Positions 1-6,793 of a stretch of DNA of 11,220 nt are shown piece by piece. The notes under the pieces were generated by a model that made no database searches, was not told the DNA's origin, and worked only from the letters and a program-made list of their open reading frames with translations. Source of the DNA: Chloroflexota bacterium (GTDB lineage: Bacteria; Chloroflexota; Anaerolineae; Caldilineales; Caldilineaceae); the NCBI GenBank assembly GCA_003577365.1, contig QEUY01000044.1, positions 1 through 11,220 on the forward strand. Reading direction: 5' to 3'. Position numbers and translations under genes: made by a program. The first letter of the stretch is position 1, and every line of letters starts with the position of its first letter.

Positions 1-246
1 GGCGGCTCCGGCGGGCAAAACGGCATCAAATCCATCATCCAGCATGTGGGCAGCCAAGACTTCCATCGCGTGCGCGTCGGCATCGGGCGTCCGCCAGGAC
101 GCATGGACCCCGCCGACTATGTGCTGCAAGACTTTGCCCCCGCCGAAGAGGAATCTATCGCCGTCCTACGCGAAAAAGTCTGCGACGCCCTGGAGTGCTG
201 GATGTTTGAGGGGATCGACGCGGCGATGAATCATTACAACGGGTAG
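1..246 (+). CDS. pth: Peptidyl-tRNA hydrolase, C-terminal part (5' end outside window)
   Basis: Peptidyl-tRNA hydrolase cleaves the ester bond of peptidyl-tRNAs that drop off the ribosome, recycling tRNA in the cytoplasm. The window opens inside the gene, in frame from base 1, and 81 codons remain before the TAG stop. The visible part starts at the conserved glycine-rich GGxGGxNG loop (here GGSGGQNGIKS) and continues with IIQHVGSQDF and the family signature VGIGRPPGRMDPADYVL, close to the usual bacterial Pth sequence. Gln replaces the His that E. coli has in the loop; this is a common variant in other phyla. The catalytic Asn, His and Asp of the N-terminal half lie outside the window. mfd follows after 32 bases on the same strand, a neighbourhood also seen in other bacteria (for example Bacillus), so the two are probably co-transcribed. 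The identification is very secure. Confidence 0.95.
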   Translation, partial: GGSGGQNGIKSIIQHVGSQDFHRVRVGIGRPPGRMDPADYVLQDFAPAEEESIAVLREKVCDALECWMFEGIDAAMNHYNG

Positions 247-278
247 AGCAACCGGATAGATCGGGAGAGCGTCATTCG

Positions 279-3200
279 ATGAACCTTGCCGGGCTTGCGC
301 CCTTGCTCCATCACCTGCCTGCCTTCCGGCGTCTGCTGGAGGAGGGTAGCGCCGCGCCCCTCTCGCTGCTCCAGTCGGCGCGCGGCTATGTGGCCGCGGG
401 CCTGCATCAAGCCCGCGGCAGCGCGCTGCTCCTCTTGACCTCGCGCGGCGAGCTGGCCCAACAGATCCTGACCGAGCTAGACCAGTGGCTGCCGCCACCC
501 GAAGAGGGCGGCCCGCCGCGCCTGCTCTTTGCCGAACCGGATGCACTGCCCTTTGAGCGCATCCTATGGAGCAACGCCACCCGCCAGCGGCGGCTGACCG
601 CCCTGGCCGCGCTGCAAAGCCGCAGCGGCCCGCCGCCGCTCGTCGTCGCCGGCGCACGCGCCCTGATGCACAAGACACTGCCCGCACGCGAACTGCGGCT
701 GGCCCTGCGCCCCATCAAAGTGGGCGAAAGCGTCCGGCTGGAGCAGATGACCGAACGCTGGGTGCAGACAGGCTATAACCCGGCGGATGTGGTGGAAGAG
801 CCGGGCGTCTTTGCGCGGCGCGGCGGCATCGTCGATATCTGGCCGCCCAACCTGGCGCAGCCCGTACGCATCGACCTCTTTGGCGACGAGGTCGAAAGCC
901 TGCGCGTCTTTGACCCCGCCACCCAGCGCACGCTGCGCCAGGTGCAGAGCATCGAGATCGGCCCCGGCAGCGAGGTGCTGAGCAAATATGGGCCGGCCAT
1001 CCTGGCGCGCTTGGGCCTTCAGGGTGACCGGCTCTATGCGCCCGGCAACCTCGACCCCACGCCCGGCGGTTCGCCGCTGCAAGACCCCTCGCTGCTCCTC
1101 GCCATACGCGAAGAACTGCGGCTGGAAGTCGAACATCTTGCCCAAGGGCAGAGCTTTCACGGCATCGAATGGTATCTGCCCTATGCCTATGAGCAGCCCG
1201 CCAGCCTGCTCGACTATCTGCCCCAAGACGGCCTGCTGTTGATCGACGACACGATTGACCTGCTCGCCACCCTGCGCGAACTCGAGATCCAGGCCGGCGG
1301 CCTGCGCGATGAACTGGAGCGCAGCGGCGAACTGCCCCATGAATTTGCGCGCCCCTATCTCAGCGCCGACGAAGTAGTCGAGCGGCTGCGCCGCGCCGCG
1401 CCAATCGTCCTAGGCTATGGCGACTTGGACGGCAAAAGCACCGACGCCAACACGCCGCTGGCGCGCTGTTTCCTGCCCGGCCCGCGCTACGGCGGCAAGA
1501 CCAAGCAGATCGTCGCCGACCTGGCAAAAGCGCGCGCCGCCCACGACGCCGCCGTGCTCGTCACCCGGCAGGCGGCGCGCCTTCAGTCGCTGCTCAACGA
1601 CGCCGACCTGACCGTCCATGTGCAAAGTGACCTGCTCCAGCCGCCCGGCCCTAACGCGCTGCAGATCGTCCAGGGCATTGCCCAAGAAGGCTTTGTGCTG
1701 CGCGGCCTCACGCTCGACAGCGGGCAGCCGAAGGCCGAATTCGCCCTGTATTTTCTCACCGACACCGAGCTGTTCGGCTGGAGCAGACCCCAAGCGCGCC
1801 GCCGCCCCACGGCACACAGCACTGTCGCCCCCGAAATCTTCTTTGCCGACGTCAAACCCGGCGACTATGTGGTGCATCTGGAACACGGCGTGGGGCTGTA
1901 TGACGGCCTGGTCAAGCTGGAGATCGGCGGCATGACGCGCGAATATCTCCAGGTCAGCTATGCGCGCAACGACAAGCTCTATGTGCCGGTCCACCAGGCC
2001 GACCGGCTCAGCCGCTATGTGGGCGTGGGCGAAAAAGTTCCCCCAATCAACCGCCTGGGCACTGCCGATTGGGCCACGGTCAAGGAGCGCGCCAAACGCG
2101 CTGTGGCCGACATCGCCGAAGATCTGCTGCTGCTCTATGCCGAGCGCGAAGTGGCCGAGGGCCATGCCTACAGCCCCGATGGCCCGTGGCAGGAAGAACT
2201 GGCCGCCTCCTTCCCCTATGAGGAGACAGACGACCAACTCAACGCCATCGATGCCGTGCGTCAGGACATGGAATCCGGCAAGCCGATGGATCGCCTGATC
2301 GCCGGCGACGTGGGCTATGGCAAAACCGAGGTGGCGGTGCGCGCCGCCTTCAAGGCGATCATGGACGGCAAACAGGTCGCCATGCTGGTGCCGACCACCG
2401 TCTTGGCCCAGCAGCACTACCGTACCTTGAGCAACCGCCTGGCCCGCTTCCCCGTGCGCGTGGAGATGCTCAGCCGTTTTCGCACCCCGGCCCAGCAGGC
2501 CGAGATCACACGCGGCGTGCACGAGGGCAGCATCGACCTGATCGTCGGCACGCACCGGCTGCTCAGCCAAGACCTGGAGTTCAAAGACCTGGGGCTGTTG
2601 ATCATCGACGAGGAGCAGCGCTTTGGCGTGGCGCAAAAGGAGAAGCTCAAACAGCTTCGTACCCAAGTCGACGTGTTGACGCTCAGCGCCACCCCCATCC
2701 CGCGCACGCTGCACATGAGCCTCAGCGGCATTCGCGACATGAGCACCATCCACACGCCGCCCAAAGAGCGGCTGCCTATCCATACTGTTCTGGCCGAATA
2801 TGACGACGTCTTGGTGCGCCAGGCCATCCAGCGCGAGCTGAGCCGCAACGGCCAGGTCTATGTCGTCAACGACCGTGTGCGCGGCATCCAGCACCTGGCC
2901 GACCGCATCAGCCATCTGGTGCCGGAGGCCAGCGTGGCGGTCGGCCATGGACAGATGCCCGAACGCCAGCTTGAGGAGGTGATGTACCGCTTCGCCCAAG
3001 GCGAATTTGACGTGCTGGTCGCCACCACCATCATCGAAAACGGGCTGGACATCCCTAACGCCAACACCATCATCATCAACCGCGCCACCCACTTCGGCTT
3101 GGCCCAGCTCTATCAACTGCGCGGACGCGTGGGCCGCGGCGCGCAGCGCGGCCACTGCTATCTGCTCTACGACAAACACACGCCGCTCAGCTTTGACGCG

Positions 3201-4046
3201 CGCCGCCGCCTCTCCGCCATCATGGAGAGCAGCGAGGAGCTGGGCGCGGGCTTCCGCATCGCCATGCGCGACCTGGAGATCCGCGGTGCGGGCGACCTCT
3301 TGGGCGCGCGCCAACATGGACACATCGACAGCGTGGGCTTTGACCTCTATACGCGGCTCTTGGCCCAGGCCATTAACGAGGCCAGAAACAAAAAGCAGCG
3401 CTTCGACCAGGCCGTCCAGCAAACCATGAGCGCCCAGGTCGCCAAGGCCAACGGCGAACCTCTGTCCGAAAGCGAACTCGCCGAGGGTGAGCGTCGCGGC
3501 GGCGCAACGGCTTCACTGCCCGAAGACCTACAGTCGCCCTTCGACGTCCACGACCCGCTGGCCCCGCCGGTGCTGCTCGACCTGCCGCTCGACGCCCAGA
3601 TCCCGCAGACCTACATCGAGGAAGAGAGCCTGCGCCTGCAGATGTACCGGCGCATCGCCGGCCTCACCCACCCCGAAAGCATCGACGAGATGCGCAAAGA
3701 GATGGTCGACCGCTTTGGCACGGACGATGAAACCGGCTCCGTGCCGGTAGAGGTGGAAAATCTCTTCTATCAGATCCGCGTGCGCATGTTGGCGCTGCGC
3801 GCCAATGTCCAGAACATTGGCCGCGAGCTAGACCAACTGGTGATCCGCAGCGATGCCTTTGAAAACATCGACCGCGGCGCGCTGGAGCGCCGTCTGCGCC
3901 AAGCGTTCGGCCAGATGCCGCATGGCGACTATGCCCCGGACGAGATGCCGCGCGTGGCGCGCCGCGCCGTCTACCTGCCGATCGACGAGGAAGGCAAATG
4001 GCGCACCGCCCTAGTACGCACCCTGGAGATCATGGCCTACAGCTAA
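279..4046 (+). CDS. mfd: Transcription-repair coupling factor Mfd
   Basis: Mfd is a cytoplasmic DNA translocase that pushes or removes stalled RNA polymerase and recruits UvrA to start nucleotide excision repair. The 1255-residue product is near full family length (about 1150-1200) and all modules are in order. The UvrB-like N-terminal part includes RRGGIVDIWPP near residues 180-190. The RNA polymerase-interacting domain covers about 520-610, with GDYVVHLEHGVG and KLYVPV. The helicase core has Walker A GDVGYGKTE (about 676-684), DEEQ (about 777-780), LSATPIPRT (about 803) and YQLRGRVGRG (about 945). A RecG-like translocation motif, EIRGAGDLLGARQHGHI, lies near 1000-1015, and the C-terminal regulatory (TRCF) domain spans about 1105-1210. 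No key motif looks damaged. The chosen ATG has a moderate ribosome site (GGGAG, about 11 bases upstream) and the N-terminal sequence fits the family. It probably shares a transcript with pth. A charged, poorly conserved linker around 1045-1090 is the only variable stretch. Confidence 0.98.
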   Translation: MNLAGLAPLLHHLPAFRRLLEEGSAAPLSLLQSARGYVAAGLHQARGSALLLLTSRGELAQQILTELDQWLPPPEEGGPPRLLFAEPDALPFERILWSNATRQRRLTALAALQSRSGPPPLVVAGARALMHKTLPARELRLALRPIKVGESVRLEQMTERWVQTGYNPADVVEEPGVFARRGGIVDIWPPNLAQPVRIDLFGDEVESLRVFDPATQRTLRQVQSIEIGPGSEVLSKYGPAILARLGLQGDRLYAPGNLDPTPGGSPLQDPSLLLAIREELRLEVEHLAQGQSFHGIEWYLPYAYEQPASLLDYLPQDGLLLIDDTIDLLATLRELEIQAGGLRDELERSGELPHEFARPYLSADEVVERLRRAAPIVLGYGDLDGKSTDANTPLARCFLPGPRYGGKTKQIVADLAKARAAHDAAVLVTRQAARLQSLLNDADLTVHVQSDLLQPPGPNALQIVQGIAQEGFVLRGLTLDSGQPKAEFALYFLTDTELFGWSRPQARRRPTAHSTVAPEIFFADVKPGDYVVHLEHGVGLYDGLVKLEIGGMTREYLQVSYARNDKLYVPVHQADRLSRYVGVGEKVPPINRLGTADWATVKERAKRAVADIAEDLLLLYAEREVAEGHAYSPDGPWQEELAASFPYEETDDQLNAIDAVRQDMESGKPMDRLIAGDVGYGKTEVAVRAAFKAIMDGKQVAMLVPTTVLAQQHYRTLSNRLARFPVRVEMLSRFRTPAQQAEITRGVHEGSIDLIVGTHRLLSQDLEFKDLGLLIIDEEQRFGVAQKEKLKQLRTQVDVLTLSATPIPRTLHMSLSGIRDMSTIHTPPKERLPIHTVLAEYDDVLVRQAIQRELSRNGQVYVVNDRVRGIQHLADRISHLVPEASVAVGHGQMPERQLEEVMYRFAQGEFDVLVATTIIENGLDIPNANTIIINRATHFGLAQLYQLRGRVGRGAQRGHCYLLYDKHTPLSFDARRRLSAIMESSEELGAGFRIAMRDLEIRGAGDLLGARQHGHIDSVGFDLYTRLLAQAINEARNKKQRFDQAVQQTMSAQVAKANGEPLSESELAEGERRGGATASLPEDLQSPFDVHDPLAPPVLLDLPLDAQIPQTYIEEESLRLQMYRRIAGLTHPESIDEMRKEMVDRFGTDDETGSVPVEVENLFYQIRVRMLALRANVQNIGRELDQLVIRSDAFENIDRGALERRLRQAFGQMPHGDYAPDEMPRVARRAVYLPIDEEGKWRTALVRTLEIMAYS
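393..419. repeat. Perfect 9-bp inverted repeat inside mfd
   Basis: GCCGCGGGC and GCCCGCGGC flank a 9-base loop, near codons 39-47 of mfd. The stem is all G/C and would be stable in mRNA. It lies in coding sequence, where GC-rich codons produce such stems easily, so a function is only a possibility. Confidence 0.4.
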
Positions 4047-4057
4047 CCTGGGTCGAG

Positions 4058-4178
4058 ATGTGGGAAAAATCAGGGGTCAAATGTGGGATAACGTGTGGGT
4101 AAAGTGTGGGATAGATGTGGGATAAATGTGGGATAAATGTGGGATAAATGTGTGAGTGCTGTGGGAAACGTGGGAAAA
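4058..4178 (+). repeat. Tandem array of 11-bp units, consensus ATGTGGGATAA
   Basis: The core (4081-4147) is six head-to-tail copies of an 11-base unit: one 12-base copy (4081-4092), two variants (4093-4103, 4104-4114) and three perfect copies in a row (4115-4125, 4126-4136, 4137-4147). Degenerate copies lie outside the core: ATGTGGGAAAA at 4058-4068, TGTGGGAAA at 4160-4168 and ACGTGGGAAAA at 4168-4178. The 11-base period is about one helical turn, so every TGTGGGAT would face the same side of the DNA. Read on the minus strand the unit is TTATCCCACAT, which resembles a DnaA box (TTATNCACA) with one extra C. The array lies between the convergent ends of mfd and mvaS, so it is not an obvious promoter region. 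It could be a protein-binding array, a minisatellite, or part of a transcript end. The repeat structure is certain; the role is unknown. Confidence 0.9.
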
Positions 4179-4183
4179 TCAAC

Positions 4184-4206
4184 GGGGCATCCATCGCGGA
4201 CGCCCC
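4184..4206 (-). terminator. Possible intrinsic terminator downstream of mvaS
   Basis: GGGGC-A-TCC and GGA-C-GCCCC can pair (8 pairs, one A/C mismatch) around the loop ATCGC. On the minus strand the hairpin starts about 31 bases after the mvaS stop and is followed by GTTGATTTT, a weak U-tract. That suits termination of the minus-strand operon. On the plus strand it lies about 140 bases after mfd with no U-run behind it, so it is less likely to serve mfd. Confidence 0.45.
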
Positions 4207-4207
4207 A

Positions 4208-4231
4208 CCTTATATCAAGCCTTATATCAAT
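4208..4231. repeat. Tandem pair of a 12-bp element, CCTTATATCAAG/T
   Basis: Two back-to-back 12-base copies (4208-4219 and 4220-4231) differ only in the last base. They sit 6 bases beyond the mvaS stop codon. On the minus strand each reads as TTGATATAAGG. The same 11 bases, CTTATATCAAT, recur at 10915-10925, next to another minus-strand stop codon. Confidence 0.85.
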
Positions 4232-4237
4232 CTGCCG

Positions 4238-5290
4238 TCAATTCGTCGCCAGCTTGCGCCGCATACGCACATACTGGGCATAGTCGATCGGCTGGCGCCG
4301 CCGCACATAATCCAGCGTGGCCGGCGCGGCGGCGCGCACCTCCACAATACGCGGCGTCACCAGCAGGTCAAAGGCATCCGCGCCCGCGCCGCTGCCATAA
4401 CTCACCATCAACACCCGCTGGCCCGGTGCGGCGGCGTCCAGCACGGCGGACAGCCCGATCATGGCCGACCCTGCATAGGTGTTGCCGATCTCGTTGACCA
4501 GCAGCCCCGTCTCCCACTGCGCCGGTTTGAAGCCCACTTCCGCCATGGCGCGCATGGGAAACTTGCGGTTGGGCTGGTGGAAGATCACATGGTCATAGTC
4601 GGCGGCCTGCGCGCCCATCTCGGCCATCATCTGCCGCGCCGCGGGGATGATATGCCCAAAATAACCGGGGTCGCCGCTAAAGCGTTCGGCATGGCTGGGA
4701 TAGTGCGTGGAGGGCCGCCGCCAGAAGTCGGTCGTATCCGACACATAGCTGAGCGTGCGCTGGAAGATCGCCACCGCCTCCCCAGCCGGCCCCACGATAT
4801 AGGCCGCACCGCCCGCACCCGCCGTATATTCCAGCGCATCGCCGGGCCGGCCCTGCGCCGTGTCCATGCCGATTGCCAGCGCATAGTCGGCCATGCCGCT
4901 GCCCACAAAGCCCAGCGCGGCCTGCATCGCTTCGGTTCCCGCCTTACACGCAAACTGCCAGTCGGCGGCCAGCGTGGCCGGCGTCGCGCCGATGGCCTCG
5001 GCGACGATCGTGCCCGTCGGTTTGACGGCGTAGGGGTGGCTTTCGCTCCCCACCCAGACGGCGCGCAGTTGGCGCGGGTCGATGCGGGCGCGCGCCAGCG
5101 CATTGCGCGCCGCCTCCACGCTCATCGTCGCCGTGTCCTCGTCCAACCCCGGCACAGCCTTTTCCTTGACAGGGCTGGCGCTGTGGCCCTCGGTCCAGAC
5201 GCGCGCGATCTCCGCGCCCGGCAGACGATAGCGCGGCACATACGCGCCATAGCCCACAATGCCCACCGCACGGATCGGTTGCTTCAACAT
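4238..5290 (-). CDS. mvaS: Hydroxymethylglutaryl-CoA synthase, archaeal type
   Basis: The enzyme condenses acetyl-CoA with acetoacetyl-CoA to HMG-CoA, the committed precursor of the mevalonate route to isoprenoids; it is cytosolic. The 350-residue thiolase-fold protein begins with VGIVGYGAYVPRYRLP, the typical start of archaeal HMG-CoA synthases. Catalytic residues are visible: Glu83 in VGSESHPY, Cys115 in FACKAGTEA (the acylated nucleophile) and His238 in FHQPNRKFP. The GNTYAGSA and SYGSGAGADAF motifs near the C-terminus complete the family pattern. I chose the ATG at 5290 because it aligns with family N-termini and puts the Cys near position 114-115 as in archaeal enzymes. In-frame ATGs at 5335 and 5371 would add 15 or 27 unrelated residues. 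The ribosome site is not ideal (GAGG 2 bases away, GAAGG 11 bases away). mvaA lies 173 bases upstream on the same strand. The thiolase and DUF35 protein that often accompany this enzyme in archaea are not in the window. Confidence 0.93.
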   Translation of the reverse strand: MLKQPIRAVGIVGYGAYVPRYRLPGAEIARVWTEGHSASPVKEKAVPGLDEDTATMSVEAARNALARARIDPRQLRAVWVGSESHPYAVKPTGTIVAEAIGATPATLAADWQFACKAGTEAMQAALGFVGSGMADYALAIGMDTAQGRPGDALEYTAGAGGAAYIVGPAGEAVAIFQRTLSYVSDTTDFWRRPSTHYPSHAERFSGDPGYFGHIIPAARQMMAEMGAQAADYDHVIFHQPNRKFPMRAMAEVGFKPAQWETGLLVNEIGNTYAGSAMIGLSAVLDAAAPGQRVLMVSYGSGAGADAFDLLVTPRIVEVRAAAPATLDYVRRRQPIDYAQYVRMRRKLATN

Positions 5291-5463
5291 AACCTCATTT
5301 GCCTTCGATGATAGCAGCGTCGAGATGACCTTCATCCCGGCTGGTTCAATCTGCATGATCTGACGATACATCTAGCTGTAAACTAACCATACAACGTGCG
5401 CGAGCGGCGGTTAGGCTCCATCCAATGGCCCAGTTGCATGACCGGCGCTTTCTGAAGCGCCGG
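5291..5463. other. mvaA-mvaS intergenic region, 173 bases
   Basis: This is the longest gap within the minus-strand block. Apart from the hairpin at its mvaA end, and 81 bases that would be coding if mvaS began at 5371, it is slightly AT-richer sequence without a convincing promoter. TTTACA occurs on the minus strand but has no good -10 partner at 16-18 bases. I see no small ORF or RNA motif that I can support. Confidence 0.6.
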
Positions 5464-5466
5464 TCA
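5439..5466 (-). terminator. Perfect 12-bp hairpin overlapping the mvaA stop codon
   Basis: TGACCGGCGCTT and AAGCGCCGGTCA pair perfectly around a 4-base loop (TCTG on the plus strand). On the minus strand the left arm starts with the TGA stop of mvaA. The stem is very stable, but no U-run follows (next bases are TGCAACTGG), so it is not a classic intrinsic terminator. It may instead protect the 3' end of a processed mvaA message, attenuate read-through into mvaS, or be a bidirectional block. Confidence 0.5.
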
Positions 5467-6789
5467 CTGGTTCATCAACGCTTGAGCGCGCTCCAGCCGC
5501 ACCTGGCCTTCCTCGACCAACTGGCTGGCGATGCGCTCCACCTCCGCCCCGCGCGCGCCGGCGGCAATCGCCACCTGGCGCGCGTGCAGCGCCATATGCC
5601 CCCGCTGGATGCCGTCGGTCGCCAGGGCACGGATCGCGGCCAAATTCTGCGCCAGCCCCACCGCGGCCATTACCTCGCCCAGCTCGCGGGCGCTGCCCAC
5701 GCCCAAAATCTTGAGCGCCACCTGCGCCGCCGGATGGCTGCGCGTCGCGCCCCCTACGATGCCGACGGCCAACGGCAGTTCGAGCCGGCCATAGAGCAGC
5801 GGCGCCTGGGCTGTCTCCGGCAGGGGCAGCGCCAGCGCCGCCCGATCCTCGACCCCGTGCCAGTCGGTCAGCGCCCGGTACTGCCCAGAACGCGCCGCAT
5901 AGGCATGGGCGCCCGCCTCGACCGCGCGCCAGTCGTTGCCGGTCGCCAGCGCCACGGCGTCGATGCCGTTGAGGATGCCCTTGTTGTGCGTGGCGGCGCG
6001 ATAGGGGTCGGCTACAGCAAAGGCGTTGGCGTGGGCGACGGCCGCAATCACCGCTGCGCCGGGATGCTCCGCCGCGTCAAAGACCGCGGCCGGGATCGCG
6101 ACCTCGGCCCAAGCGCGCCGCCGGTCGCTCAGATTGCTCAAGATGCGCAGCAGCGCCCGCCCCCCGCTCAATGCCTCCAGCGCGGGCGCGATCGCTTCCG
6201 CCGCCGTATTGACCGCGTTGGCCCCCATAGCGTCGCGCACGTCGCAGAGCAGATGCACCACCAGCATGGGCACGGTCGGCGTCTGCGCCAGATAGCGCAC
6301 CTCAATATCCACCGGCCCGCCGCCCAGCCGTGCGATCGTCGGGCTGGTGCTGGCGCGCGCCAGCAGATCGGGCTTGGCCGCCAGGATAGCGGCTGTCGCG
6401 GCGGCAGGGTCCGGCACGTCGAGCAGTTGCACCTGGGCGATCATCACCGGCGGCGTGCTGCCCGTGTGAAATCCCCCGCCGGCGCGCGCCAGCTTGGCGG
6501 CGAAACTGACTGCGGCCACCACCGACGGCTCCTCCACCACCATCGGGATCAGGTAGTCGCGGCCGTTGATCAAGAAGTTGACGCCGATCCCCAGCGGCAG
6601 GTCATAGCGCCCCACCACATTTTCGATCATCTTCTCGGCCTGCGCCAGCGCCATCCCTTCCTGCAGGACGGCCACCTCGGCGGCGTCCAGCCCGGCCCAG
6701 GCCGCGACCAGCGCCACCCGTTCCGCCAACGGCTTTTGATAGAACCCGCTCAGGCGGGAGCTACGCGTCTGCCCCATCGATGACCGCAT
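5464..6789 (-). CDS. mvaA: Hydroxymethylglutaryl-CoA reductase, class II
   Basis: HMG-CoA reductase converts HMG-CoA to mevalonate using NAD(P)H. The 441-residue protein matches the soluble class II (bacterial) enzymes, typified by Pseudomonas mevalonii, over its whole length and has no membrane domain. The catalytic residues known from that family are present: Glu87 in VVEEPS, Lys270 in THNKGILNG, Asp286 in ATGNDWRA and His398 in GIQRGHMALHAR. DVRDAMGAN at about 183-191 is the conserved dinucleotide-binding segment, and NFLINGRDYLIP precedes the Glu. The start at 6789 lies 4 bases after the stop of the upstream NuoN-like gene, suggesting translational coupling; the ATG at 6777 (4 residues later) is an alternative, and neither has a strong ribosome site. 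Upstream extension to 6864 would overlap the previous gene and is not family-like. P. mevalonii uses its enzyme to degrade mevalonate, but the neighbouring mvaS argues for biosynthesis here. Confidence 0.95.
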   Translation of the reverse strand: MRSSMGQTRSSRLSGFYQKPLAERVALVAAWAGLDAAEVAVLQEGMALAQAEKMIENVVGRYDLPLGIGVNFLINGRDYLIPMVVEEPSVVAAVSFAAKLARAGGGFHTGSTPPVMIAQVQLLDVPDPAAATAAILAAKPDLLARASTSPTIARLGGGPVDIEVRYLAQTPTVPMLVVHLLCDVRDAMGANAVNTAAEAIAPALEALSGGRALLRILSNLSDRRRAWAEVAIPAAVFDAAEHPGAAVIAAVAHANAFAVADPYRAATHNKGILNGIDAVALATGNDWRAVEAGAHAYAARSGQYRALTDWHGVEDRAALALPLPETAQAPLLYGRLELPLAVGIVGGATRSHPAAQVALKILGVGSARELGEVMAAVGLAQNLAAIRALATDGIQRGHMALHARQVAIAAGARGAEVERIASQLVEEGQVRLERAQALMNQ

Positions 6790-6793
6790 CACA

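Noticed and set aside
1410..3422. A 670-codon open frame on the minus strand opposite mfd.
   Set aside because: It is fully antisense to the conserved Mfd helicase region, has low-complexity Ala/Gly/His/Asp-rich composition and no recognisable domain. GC-rich codon use produces such frames.
4081..4147. A chromosomal replication origin built on DnaA boxes.
   Set aside because: Each unit has one base too many relative to the TTATNCACA box, and no dnaA, dnaN, gidA or similar origin neighbour is present. Kept only as a repeat array of unknown role.
4058..4178. A CRISPR array.
   Set aside because: Units of 11 bases are directly adjacent with no spacers, and no cas gene is nearby.
4148..5311. A 387-codon open frame on the plus strand opposite mvaS.
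   Set aside because: The minus strand has the HMG-CoA synthase catalytic triad; the plus-strand product is Arg/His-rich and begins inside the tandem repeat.
5425..6783. A 452-codon open frame on the plus strand opposite mvaA.
   Set aside because: It is the antisense of a full-length HMG-CoA reductase with all catalytic residues; its own composition is Arg/His/Gln-rich and lacks motifs.
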